DNA of 64,000 bases from contig JAOZKN010000003.1 in the NCBI GenBank assembly GCA_029935315.1, positions 3,430 through 67,429 of the forward strand. Reading direction: 5' to 3'. Positions 48,382 to 59,000 of this stretch are shown piece after piece; within the stretch, counting starts at the first letter, position 1, and each line of letters starts with the position of its first letter. This DNA is from Desulfocapsa sp. Its GTDB lineage: Bacteria; Desulfobacterota; Desulfobulbia; Desulfobulbales; Desulfocapsaceae. Under the pieces are notes generated by a model, which saw only the letters and a program-made list of their open reading frames with translations, did not search any database and was not told the DNA's origin. Position numbers and translations under genes: made by a program.

Positions 48382-50605
48382 TCAACCAGCATGAAATTTT
48401 TTCATCTCTTCAACCTGATTGGGAAAAAATATCCAGTTACTGTCCACAAGTTTCTTCAGGGCAGGTAGGGCTGCCGGATCAGCGATGGAGCCCAGAACCA
48501 GGATGATTCTGCTGTTTTGTTCAATTGACATTCACCCCAGGCAACGATAATTAAACAACTCAACTAGATCGGGAACTAATGCAGCAGTTTTATACTCCGC
48601 AGCAAGGGCCATGGCTACAGCGTCAACTGTTTCATCAGAAGAATGCAGCATATCCCGCAAATATTGAACCGCGTCCTGATCTTGCACAGAGAGCAATATT
48701 TTCAGGGCCGACATTCGGACGGATTCATCGTGATGTGTCATCACAGGTCGCAACAATGGTGCAGCACCACCCACTCCCAGATCTTTAACAATAGCGAGAA
48801 AGAGTAATACCTTATCACGCTTCTCCCCGGAAAGCCGGCGAAGGATCTCAGCCAAAGCCTCCACCCGGTAATTCCAGAAATATTCGTCCACCTTCCTTTT
48901 TATCTGCTCACCTTTCTCCTCACAGTAAAAATCAAGCAGTTCAGATACAGCCTTGGCTCCCCTGGCAATAAGTGCCTGGACTGCAAGGTCTTTATCCTTT
49001 CCTGATGCCTCAGGAAGAAGAGTGGCAATTGATTCAAGATATTCCCTCCCCTCAATCCTGCCCAGACAATCTCCAGCACCCCCCTGCATAACAGGAGAGG
49101 AATGGTTTTCGACATGCCTGGACAGCATGCTAGAAATTGGTTCTATAAGAGCAAAATTTCCTACTGCCGGTAACTCCAGTGCCATGTCTATAAGCTTTTG
49201 CCCATACCTGGCATACTCCTCCTCGTCTTCTGTTTCCTCCATCAGCGCCAGGATAAGACACGTTACCTGATTGACCAGATAGTGTTCATCCATGCTCTTC
49301 TCCTGCTCTTTAAGAGAAAAACCAATTGGTGGCTCTAAATGGGTTTGGCTCTGACCAAGTGCTTGCAGCAGAGCACCGTATTCCGGTACCACATAGTTTT
49401 CACACTGCTCCCTAGCCATCAATGTCCTGACTTCACGAGAGGCTGGGGACGAGGCAGAAGCACTGTCTCCAGTGAGCTCACTCCCAGAGAACCCCTGGAT
49501 AAGCGCAAGAAGTCCCGGTGAGATTTCCCGACCGGCATCATTGGCGACATCCAGCATCTCTAAAACAAGGGTTGAAGAAAAGGCCGACAACAGTTTCGCA
49601 TTGCTTTTTTTGTCCTGATTTCCCTGGCATTTATCCAGAGTCGTCGCCAGGAACTGTTTACGAAGGGCAGGGTTCAACTCATCAAGCATACTTACCACCA
49701 TGGATATCTCTTCTGCATCCAGGGAACCAGAGTCAACAGATCTCCTACCTACTGGATTAACATCTTTCTTTCCACTCCAGTCATCAACCGGACTCAATAT
49801 TCCATCCAACATTACCCGGTAATTTCGAAGATTGGCATCGATAGCAAGTCCATTTTCATTAATAAAGCGAGCCAGCTGAACCGGATCCACTGCAATATCT
49901 CCCTGGCTGACACCAGTCCTTCCCTCACCGTCATCATCACCCTCTCTGCCGCTGAACCCTCCACGCAATAAACGTCTGGTAAATGCCAGCCACAGATTCC
50001 CTCTGCGTCCCTTTCTAACTGTTACCCCTTGTTACATCTTTTCCATCCTTGCCATCCTGAGAAGAGAGCTGAAATAAATGATAATCGATAGTCAGCAGTT
50101 CAATATGGCTCCCCCCGCGAGAAATCAGTTCTTGCTGTATACCTTCCTCACCCGCAGCAACCTCAGAGATATCGCATAAAAGTTGAAAAAAACAAATGAG
50201 TGACTTCCTGACGAGACCTTTGTGAAAGGTAAGGGAAGCAATACCATGCCGACTCAATGCCCTGGCAAAACTGGTCACAGCCTGAATACCAGGGCCAACC
50301 GGCACCTCATTGTGAATCAAAATATCTTTTGCAACACCAAAGACGAGAGGATCCTGATCCTTTAAGTCCGTAACCAGAGCCTTATAGACCTGTTCTATGC
50401 TACGTTTCACCTGCTGGTGATTGAGAGGATAAAGCCGAATATTTTTCAGGGTAATAGAACAACTGGAAAGCAGAGGAATGTATCGGTCATTTACACACGC
50501 CTCATGAAGAGAAGCATCTGCAGAACTGTCGGATAGGGATAATGGTTTGTTTTTCCTATTAATTGTATCGCTCATTTTGTAGACCGATTTTGTTGTAACT
50601 CTCAC
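48382..50605 (-). pseudogene. HEAT-repeat protein gene disrupted by a frameshift and an in-frame TGA (ORFs 50015..50605, 48532..49968 and a 3' fragment 48382..48531)
   Basis: Translation continues across the 48532-48534 TGA in the same frame (MSIEQNSRIILVLGSIADPAALPALKKLVDSNWIFFPNQVEEMKKFHAG*), and a 1-nt change in the C4 run at 50025-50028 would join the N-terminal ORF to QGVTVRKGRRGNLWLAFTRRLLRG... . Confidence 0.65.
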
Positions 50606-50971
50606 TCAGAAAAACCTGCGAAGACCTATTTCATTCGTTTACAGCATTCATCGTTGATTCTAAGTGACAAGTAGTCTCTTTCAAGCTGCCAGATGTGCCC
50701 AAAAGAAACAATATACCATCACCCTTCTCCTTAACAATTATAAAAGGTTATCAAAATTAGCAGCTGAAAGTCAATGCCATTTTAGCCACACAGAGAATCA
50801 TAACTTCAAAAAAATGCCATACCCTTCTTCCTCAACTTTTGCTCCCTACACAAAACATTTCCTCAAGCAACAAACCACAAAATGTGGTATAAATTCTCCA
50901 ATTGAGATCAATTCCCACTTTTTATTTTTGGACGAGACTAAAAACTTCAGCTACTTACCACCAGGAACGAT

Positions 50972-53900
50972 ATGATGAAAAACAAATTCACTTTGTATCT
51001 TGTCTTATTAACTCTTAGCGTCTCTTTCCATTCTCCTCTTGATGCAGCAATAACGACCACGTTAGCTACCACAGGAGAAGATATAGTTTGGTCAATCCAA
51101 GGAATACCTGACAGCAAAATCCAATTCCTCAACCACGACTCAAGTGCAGATATTTATTACTATCGTGCACCGTTAAGGATGGGTGTAACCACTCAAATAG
51201 ATGTGGACATTCCTGAGGCTACGCCCCTCCCAGGCAGTGGATCACAACGGCGACTGCGAGTAAGTATTCCTGATGCCGGGACTCGATGGGTTGCTCAAAA
51301 AGAATGGTTTGCCAGCGATGGTACACCTGCACCAACAACGGTAGAACTGAAGCATCGCTCTAAATTCAGCCCTTACCAGAGAAATCCTGCCTATCCAGAC
51401 TCTCGTTTTCAGCCAGATAAAAATATAATGATTGAAGATGCCACTTTTTCCATTGATACAGGGATGCGAATGAGTCATATTTTTATCCTCCCTGAAGCAC
51501 TTATTGGATTGGACAATTCGTTAAATAATGGATTGCCCATATATGCTAAAACAGAACCAGACTCTAAAACAAAAAAACCTTATGGCTGCAATGGCTGCTC
51601 CGAGATGGGCCTACCGGGATACAGAGTTAATATGGCCAACCTCATGCCAGTTATCCAGGACACTCTATTCCAATGGGGAGGTCGTGGCCCTTCGGTGTCC
51701 CTTGCCTTAACCTGGAATGCGAGACAGGCCGAGGGACATACTAATTTTGGTACTGGCTGGCGTTTTTCCTATGATAGTTGGCTGAAAGAGACGGCCGAAG
51801 GCGTTATTATCGAACAGGATAATGGTGGACAACTTCATTTCAACATTCCACTCACTGCAAATAATAACATCACCTATATTCCTCCTGTCGTTAATGGCGA
51901 CAGAGAAATAATAGTTGAATATACGCCACCAGCAGTTGTCCCTTCTTACAAACCGGAATGGGATGGTGAATTTACACCTGATCGCTCTGGGTATCGTTTA
52001 AAAAAGAACACTGAAGGTGATCCATTAATACGTACATTTACCCTGAGCCCTCCTGACCAGAAGTTGTCGTATATTTTCCAGGGGCCCTCTGGAACGACAG
52101 ATCTGATTCCACTTATCGCCATCGAAGACTGGAACGGCAATCGCGTTCAAATCACTCGAAACGCTGCTGACGCAATCACTCAGATTACCGATGCCGTTGG
52201 CCGTTCAGCGACACTCAGCTATAACCCAACAGGTCAATGTACCTCTCTCACTATTCCGGGCGGGCAACAGCTCTCTTTCAACTTCAGTGGCTCCGAGCTG
52301 ATTCAAACTGTCGATTTAATATCGAATAAGAGCGATTATACATATAATGGCGATAAATATATTACAGAGATGAACACAGAGGGACGATCCTGGCTATTCG
52401 ACTGGACAACCACCGAAAACATTACTCACCTCAGTTCTGTGACCAACCCCAGCAAAAAAAGCACACAGTACGCAATCTCTATATTTGACTTTGCTCACAG
52501 GCAGACAAGAATTACTGATGCGACCGGTCGTTCCTTCACTTACAACTATTCCAATGGAATTTATCGATCAAACACTCGCCAACAATCCCCAACCATTGTT
52601 TATGATGCTACGGGGCGTCCGTCTGCTGTCTATAAACAAAGTTCAACCAGAGACCCACGAACATTTGAATATGACGATGATGGTAACCTGACCCGTTTTA
52701 CAGAATATGATACAGGGGTACATACCTACACATATAACGAGAAAGGCCAGGTAACTCAATATACTGACGCCCTCGACAATATCTGGCTCACAGAATTCGA
52801 TGCCTTTGGTAATGAAACCCGTAATCAATCACCTGCTGGTCGGGTGCAACAGAATGAGTACGATGCTTTTGGCCAGCACATCCAATCAACAGATCCAATG
52901 GGAAATAGTATACAATGGACATATGATTCTTTTGGAAATGTACAAACCAGCACTAATGCGGAAGGTGCCGCCACAACTTACAGCTACGACAGTAACGGCT
53001 TCGAATTAACCAATGTGACAAACGCCCTTGGACAAACAACTTCTTTTTCCTACGATGCCAATCGCAGACCGATACGCACGACCTATCCTGACGGGACATA
53101 TAAAGAAACATTGTATGACTGCTGTGCAGCCATTGGTGTTCGCAATGAAAATGGTGACATTCGCACACTAACCAGATCCCCTTCTCTAAAAGTTCTCACA
53201 GAATCAGACTACCTTGGGAATACTGTAAGCAATACATACGATGCTTCCGGACGACAGACGAAATCTGTTGATCCAGAAGGAAGGGCTACCATTTCATCCT
53301 ATAATAGTCTCGGTCAGATATCCTCTGTCCAGAATGCAATAGGTGACACGGTGACGTGGATTTACCAATCTAATGGCAACCAGTTATATTCTCACACGCT
53401 TTCCCAGGAGCCTTTAGCGGAAATACGAACACATATGCAGTGGTGGGGGGGGCTAACACGCGCAAATAATATGGCAACAGGGCTGGATAAAATGGGGCGT
53501 TTAAATCGAATCATGCCTTTTTTCGATTATGAACGAATTCTTGACTTCAGTCGTGATGCTGATGGCTTACTAACAGAAAAATCATCTAACATCAATTCTA
53601 CTGTTACATCTCTAGCCACCTTTACCCGCGATGCAAACGGATCATTAACTTCTACTACCCATCCCCTTGGCACTGACACATATCAACGCAATGGCCGAAA
53701 ACAGGTGACCCGAAAAACTTGGTACGATACGAAGATCGCAGATTTTAATTATGGTATTACTGGTCGGCTTGCATCACTGGAATATCCAGATGGTTCCCTG
53801 GCTGTTTACACATATGATAGCAGGGGACGTACCACCAATATTGCATGGAAAGGACAAACATTGCAAACCCAATACGACGGAGTCGGTAATATAATTCGGG

Positions 53901-55237
53901 AAACCCGTTCAAACGGTATTACGAGTGATGTCAGCAGTGATAAAAATAGCAGGCCCATAAGAATTCATCATCATACTGCAACAGGGTCACTCTTTGATTT
54001 ACAATGCAGCAGAAATGCAAACGGCTTAATCACCACTTGTAGCAAGAGTGGGACAGCAAGCAGTTGGACGCCAATCCTCACCGCAGAAAACACCAACACA
54101 CAGTACAAATATGATCATTCTTTTACCATAGACACACGTAATGGCCAATCAGCCTCAACTGATGTAAACGGCAATCAGACAACAATCCCGGGATCACGAG
54201 GATTTACAGGTACTTTTGATTTCCAGAATCTACTCATCTCCTGGGACGCAAATACCATTAGTAATACAGCTATATATGATGGGCAAAACAGACTGATTCA
54301 ATGGACCAGAGGAAGTGTAATACGAAAATTCCATTATGACAGCCAGGACAGACTTCTCTTTGAAACTGATGAGAACGATACAATAACAGCTATGTGGCTG
54401 TATCGTGGGAAACAGATCGTGGCCATGACCGATAACAACGGGCTATATTTTTATCATAATGATCTGAGCGCCAATGTGACTTTTCTATCAGACGAAGCAG
54501 GGGAAATTGTAGCCACATATCGCTACTTACCTTTTGGACTACAAACAGAATCTGTAAGCACCGTCCGAAACCCTTTTACTTTTGTTGGCTCATATGGCGT
54601 CCTGGATTTAGGTGACAGCTTATATTATATGCGTAGTCGGACATATGATGCCATGACCCAGGCTTTTCTTTCCAATGATCCTTTAGGGATGGGGGTCACC
54701 ACGAACGCAAGAGAGTATGCGAATAATAATCCAATCAATTGGATGGATCCCGACGGACGTTCAAGTTGCCAGGCCGGTTATTCACTTGATGGTGTTGCAG
54801 AATCATATCAATTCTCTGCAGATCAGACAGGGGAGCCATATGTCAAAAAACCGTATTATAGCAGACGGCCACAAAGTGGCCAATGGTCTGCAGACAGTAT
54901 GAAATGTGCAACAACAACGTTAGCGAATGTTGCCGGCGCAAATAAAGCATATGGCAGTTCAGCTGGTGCCTATCAGATTGCGAATAAATTACGCCAGGGA
55001 AACTATGTTGATGCCGCATTTGATGCGGGAGCAAGCGCGATAGGGAAGGCCCATCCTATCGCTGGTGCTATGACTATGTTTATGGGGGCAAACCAATGCG
55101 GCGAGAAAGATGATGCAGCGGAGGCCGCACTGATACAAAAATTCAAAAATGACCCCAATAGCTATTACAATAAGCATAGCAAAAAGTCTCCCTCATATGG
55201 TGATTTCACAATTCCACCATTTACTTTAGACGACTAA
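50972..55237 (+). CDS. RHS/YD-repeat secreted protein with RHS-associated core and short variable C-terminus
   Basis: Many YD repeats (YDAFGQHIQSTDPMGN...YDSFGNVQTSTNAEG); core FLSNDPLGMGVTTNAREYANNNPINWMDPDG; signal peptide. Confidence 0.93.
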   Translation: MMKNKFTLYLVLLTLSVSFHSPLDAAITTTLATTGEDIVWSIQGIPDSKIQFLNHDSSADIYYYRAPLRMGVTTQIDVDIPEATPLPGSGSQRRLRVSIPDAGTRWVAQKEWFASDGTPAPTTVELKHRSKFSPYQRNPAYPDSRFQPDKNIMIEDATFSIDTGMRMSHIFILPEALIGLDNSLNNGLPIYAKTEPDSKTKKPYGCNGCSEMGLPGYRVNMANLMPVIQDTLFQWGGRGPSVSLALTWNARQAEGHTNFGTGWRFSYDSWLKETAEGVIIEQDNGGQLHFNIPLTANNNITYIPPVVNGDREIIVEYTPPAVVPSYKPEWDGEFTPDRSGYRLKKNTEGDPLIRTFTLSPPDQKLSYIFQGPSGTTDLIPLIAIEDWNGNRVQITRNAADAITQITDAVGRSATLSYNPTGQCTSLTIPGGQQLSFNFSGSELIQTVDLISNKSDYTYNGDKYITEMNTEGRSWLFDWTTTENITHLSSVTNPSKKSTQYAISIFDFAHRQTRITDATGRSFTYNYSNGIYRSNTRQQSPTIVYDATGRPSAVYKQSSTRDPRTFEYDDDGNLTRFTEYDTGVHTYTYNEKGQVTQYTDALDNIWLTEFDAFGNETRNQSPAGRVQQNEYDAFGQHIQSTDPMGNSIQWTYDSFGNVQTSTNAEGAATTYSYDSNGFELTNVTNALGQTTSFSYDANRRPIRTTYPDGTYKETLYDCCAAIGVRNENGDIRTLTRSPSLKVLTESDYLGNTVSNTYDASGRQTKSVDPEGRATISSYNSLGQISSVQNAIGDTVTWIYQSNGNQLYSHTLSQEPLAEIRTHMQWWGGLTRANNMATGLDKMGRLNRIMPFFDYERILDFSRDADGLLTEKSSNINSTVTSLATFTRDANGSLTSTTHPLGTDTYQRNGRKQVTRKTWYDTKIADFNYGITGRLASLEYPDGSLAVYTYDSRGRTTNIAWKGQTLQTQYDGVGNIIRETRSNGITSDVSSDKNSRPIRIHHHTATGSLFDLQCSRNANGLITTCSKSGTASSWTPILTAENTNTQYKYDHSFTIDTRNGQSASTDVNGNQTTIPGSRGFTGTFDFQNLLISWDANTISNTAIYDGQNRLIQWTRGSVIRKFHYDSQDRLLFETDENDTITAMWLYRGKQIVAMTDNNGLYFYHNDLSANVTFLSDEAGEIVATYRYLPFGLQTESVSTVRNPFTFVGSYGVLDLGDSLYYMRSRTYDAMTQAFLSNDPLGMGVTTNAREYANNNPINWMDPDGRSSCQAGYSLDGVAESYQFSADQTGEPYVKKPYYSRRPQSGQWSADSMKCATTTLANVAGANKAYGSSAGAYQIANKLRQGNYVDAAFDAGASAIGKAHPIAGAMTMFMGANQCGEKDDAAEAALIQKFKNDPNSYYNKHSKKSPSYGDFTIPPFTLDD

Positions 55238-55417
55238 GGGCATGTAAAGAAATAACATGGCCAATTTGCATCTTGTATTCGTGTCATCTTTAAATGTTGT
55301 TCAATCGGAAAGTCCTCAACGTAGCCAGCTACGCCTGCGGCTTTCCTTAATCACAACATTTAAATACAACACAAACCCAAGCGAAATTTCAGCCATGTTA
55401 TTTCCTTACAAGCCCTA
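55235..55417. repeat. ~183-bp imperfect palindromic (MITE/REP-like) intergenic element
   Basis: Left taaggg-catgtaaagaaataacatggcc...tttaaatgttgt...ggaaag..cgtagc mirrors right gctacg..ctttcc...acaacatttaaa...gccatgttatttccttacaagccct around a gtagc-ca-gctac centre at ~55326. Confidence 0.75.
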
Positions 55418-55448
55418 ACTGCCGTATTCGAGAACAATTATGACAAAT

Positions 55449-55928
55449 ATGAAAAAAATACCCCTTTTTGTTTTTATGCTATCCCTACTCTTTCTTCACA
55501 GCCTGCTCTATGCTGCTGACGAAACAGTGAATTATGCATACGACACCCTCAATCGCCTTACCAGCGTAGAATATGTTGGAAAAGGATCAATTCACTACAG
55601 TTATGATAAAGCTGGAGATATTACAAACCTGACAATTCTTGTTACGAACAGTCCTATCGTAGATACGGACCTAGACGGTATTGACGATAACTGGGAAGAA
55701 TTATACTTTGGAAATATTACAACAATTTCTGCCATAACTGATTTTGACGGTGATGGGTATTCAGATTTGTGGGAATATCTCAACTGGAAAGAAGGTGTTT
55801 TAGATAACAGCAAACAGGTGTTTGATCCAGCCGTAAAAAACACGGCTAATACTCGAGGTTATGATGACAAAGGAGGTTCTTTCTTTCTGATGGTACTCCC
55901 TGCGATCCTCAATAGCTCTAGAAAGTAA
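55449..55928 (+). CDS. Small secreted YD-repeat protein with DxDxDG Ca-binding-like motif and hydrophobic C-terminal tail
   Basis: Signal peptide; VNYAYDTLNRLTSVEYVGKGSIHYSYDKAGDI; DTDLDGIDDNWEELYFG...DFDGDGYSDLWEYLN; tail SFFLMVLPAILNSSRK. Confidence 0.75.
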   Translation: MKKIPLFVFMLSLLFLHSLLYAADETVNYAYDTLNRLTSVEYVGKGSIHYSYDKAGDITNLTILVTNSPIVDTDLDGIDDNWEELYFGNITTISAITDFDGDGYSDLWEYLNWKEGVLDNSKQVFDPAVKNTANTRGYDDKGGSFFLMVLPAILNSSRK

Positions 55929-56046
55929 ACGCACCCACACAAAAACAGGCAGTTACCTCTAAACCGAAAACAACTATCATTGACAAATGCGGTAGCTCCC
56001 GACTATGCTGGCTAATTGAAAATATTTTCTTTAGCAACCCAAACTC

Positions 56047-59000
56047 TTGGGAGAAAACAAGAATATGTCCATTCCATTCATTGCAAAACCTGGCAGAGGA
56101 ATAACCTTTTCTCTCTGTTTATTTTTTCTTTTTTCTATCCTTGCAGTGCCAGCAGTATATGCAAACGAGTATAATTTTCCAGGTGGGGTAAAAGAGCCAG
56201 ACGAGAAAACAAGACTCTGGGCCGAAAAGAATATAACCCGAATATCATCTGAGACAACAATCCAGTCCCACGATGTTCCTGTTTTGCAACCTCATGCCAG
56301 CATCCCGTCTCGAGTGATTAACATAGAGTACCTTCCAAAAGTCGGCAGACAGGTACATGGAGCATGTACAGCCTGGGCAACAACCTATTATCATAAAACA
56401 TGGCAGGAAGCTAAAGAACATAACTGGGTCCGTCCTGACCCGGCCATTACCCCTGAGCGTGTCATGAGTCCAGCGTTTACCTATAATCTTTCCAATGGTG
56501 GGGTCGACGAAGGTTCTTCCTTTGAAATGAACTATGGCTATCTGGAAAAATATGGTGCTGTGGGGTGTGATGTTATGGATGCCAACGCATCGCCGGGTTG
56601 GATACCCAGCAGTGAACAGATCATCAGCGCCTTTCCGTATCGCGCCCAAGAACTTTTCCAGATAAATTTATACACCGCTGCTGAGCTCCAGTTGTTAAAA
56701 GAGCATCTGGCGAGCGGAGATCTGGCAACCACATCTTTAACCATATACAGCAATTTTCACTCCTATCCTGCTGGAGAAGGAATTGACAGTGAGGTCTATT
56801 ATAAAATTTCCGGCAATGCTTATACAGACTGGTGTAACGTTCCTCCTTGTCCGGCCCTCCATGCTCTCGCTATAATTGGATATGACGACAACAAAACCTA
56901 TACCGACAATGAAGGTGTGGTCCATACAGGTGCTGTATTGCTGGTTAATTCCTGGGGTAATGGATGGGGACTTTACCTAGAGGAAGCTGAGGAAGGTGGG
57001 TTTATCTGGGTGGGCTACGATTTTTTGCTGGCTCTGAAACATAACGTGTATTGGATGAGTGACAGAATCGGATATGTGCCAACGCTGATTGGCACATATG
57101 AGCTGTTTCATCCACGACAGGGGGAGTTAAGCATAGACTTACTTGCTGGAGACAAGGACGCTCCTGACTGGAGCATGGACGTATCTCTCTTGCTCAATGA
57201 TATACCACGCAGCATAAACCAAACCATTGCTTTTGATGCCACGGATTATGCATCTTTAATAAACTATAGCTGGTGGCTCAGAGTGCGCGATATGGACATC
57301 CCAGGGTTATGGAGTCCTCCGGAAACCGGAGCCATTAGCAGTTTTACTATTAAACGCTTAGATGGGAAGATTTGGGAGGCAGAAGATGTTCCCATGGACA
57401 CAGTGGATTTTAATGCCAGTGATCCCGCAACATCTTACAGTTATCTGAATATTGCCCTTGTCCAACCCAGTGAAACTGATTTTGATGATATGTCTCCTGC
57501 CTCTTCGTCACATGTCTGGGCAGATTTAGACAGAGATACAGACATGGATTTGCTGTTTTTTGAAAATAGTGGCGAATGTCGCATCTTGATGAACAATGGT
57601 AATGGTAATTTGCAGGAAGTGGGGTGTACGCTCCCAGAACTCGGAGGGGTTGATATCGCTATTGCAGATGTTAATGGTGATGGGCTTGCAGATATTACCT
57701 GTAATGGATACAACGACGGTACCCCCGGAACATGGATTTACTTCAATGCAGGCAACTTTATATTCTATGATAGTGGAATTGAATTGCCCCCTTCTTATGG
57801 CACCTTGCAGTGGCTTGATTATAACCGCGATACACGCCTGGACCTCTCTTTAAATATCAAAAGTGATACTGGAGATGCGGTTGATGTCTTGCTCCAAAAC
57901 GTTGACGGCAGTTTCCAGCGTGCAGAACTTGGCTTGCCTGGAGCCAAGCATTTTGGCTGGACAGATTACAACAGGGATGGAATGGATGATATTGCTGTGG
58001 GGAGGCAACTCTATTACCAGAGCAACAACACCCTCACTCCTGCTCAATCAATCTCGCAGTCTGGCTTTGATAGTTGGATTGACGTGGACAACGATGGATG
58101 GATGGACCTGGCCATGACCGGACAAAACAATTCAAGTGGTGTCATTTGGCGCAACAATCAGGATGGCACCTTTTCAAAATTTGTTTCTATTACCGATGAT
58201 TATTTTATGGGGGGAGGGACCTGGGGCGACTTGGATAATGACGGATTGTCAGACTATGCTGTATGGGCAGATTATCTAACGGATGCAGGTGTCGCCGATA
58301 TTAATGTCAAAACACAGGTCTGGAGAAATCGCGGTAATAGTCCTTTTCAGAATTTGGGTTTTGATTTCACCCCTGTTTCTTTACTTTACCAAAATGAAAA
58401 GTTCCCCCGTGTCCAGTGGGTTGACTATGACGGTGACTTCGATCTTGATTTGTCCATAGCCGGACCTGGCTATAGAGATGACGGCTTCCTAAGAAAATTT
58501 TCTCTATATGATAACAAAACAGCCCAGGTTGAAGGGCTGGACAAGCCCAACACTCCACCGCAACCTCCGACTATCCTGAACTCAGAACTTTTGCAAGACG
58601 GCTCTATTGTTCTCAGTTGGAATAGTGGATCAGATGCAGAAACAAGTTCTACAGGCCTCCATTACAATTTACGTATAGGCAGAAATCCGGAAACAGGTGA
58701 TATCCTTCCCCAGGATTTTAATGCCCCAGGAACAGGACATCTGTTCCGTCCAACCCTTACCGACAATCAACTGGGAGTGAAATTCAAATCCGTCCCAGCT
58801 GCTGCTTTTTATTGGAGTGTACAATCCGTTGATACTGGCTACGCCAGATCAGACTGGACAGAACCGCAGATTTTTTCCATGCCCGGTGTTTCCCTACCTG
58901 GTGACTTGAATGATGATAACAAGATAGATGTCGCTGATATTATCAAAGTCGCGAGAATGGCACAAGGCTTGGAAACACCTCAACCTGCTGTTGCTGACCG

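Noticed and set aside
48273-48506. 77-aa plus-strand ORF
   Set aside because: The opposite strand reads as the continuation of the HEAT-repeat protein, so the plus-strand ORF is likely spurious.
48532-48534. In-frame TGA in the HEAT-repeat gene as a possible selenocysteine codon, given selenium genes in the window
   Set aside because: HEAT repeats have no known catalytic Sec/Cys at this place, the gene also has a frameshift, and I saw no convincing SECIS hairpin. A nonsense mutation is simpler.
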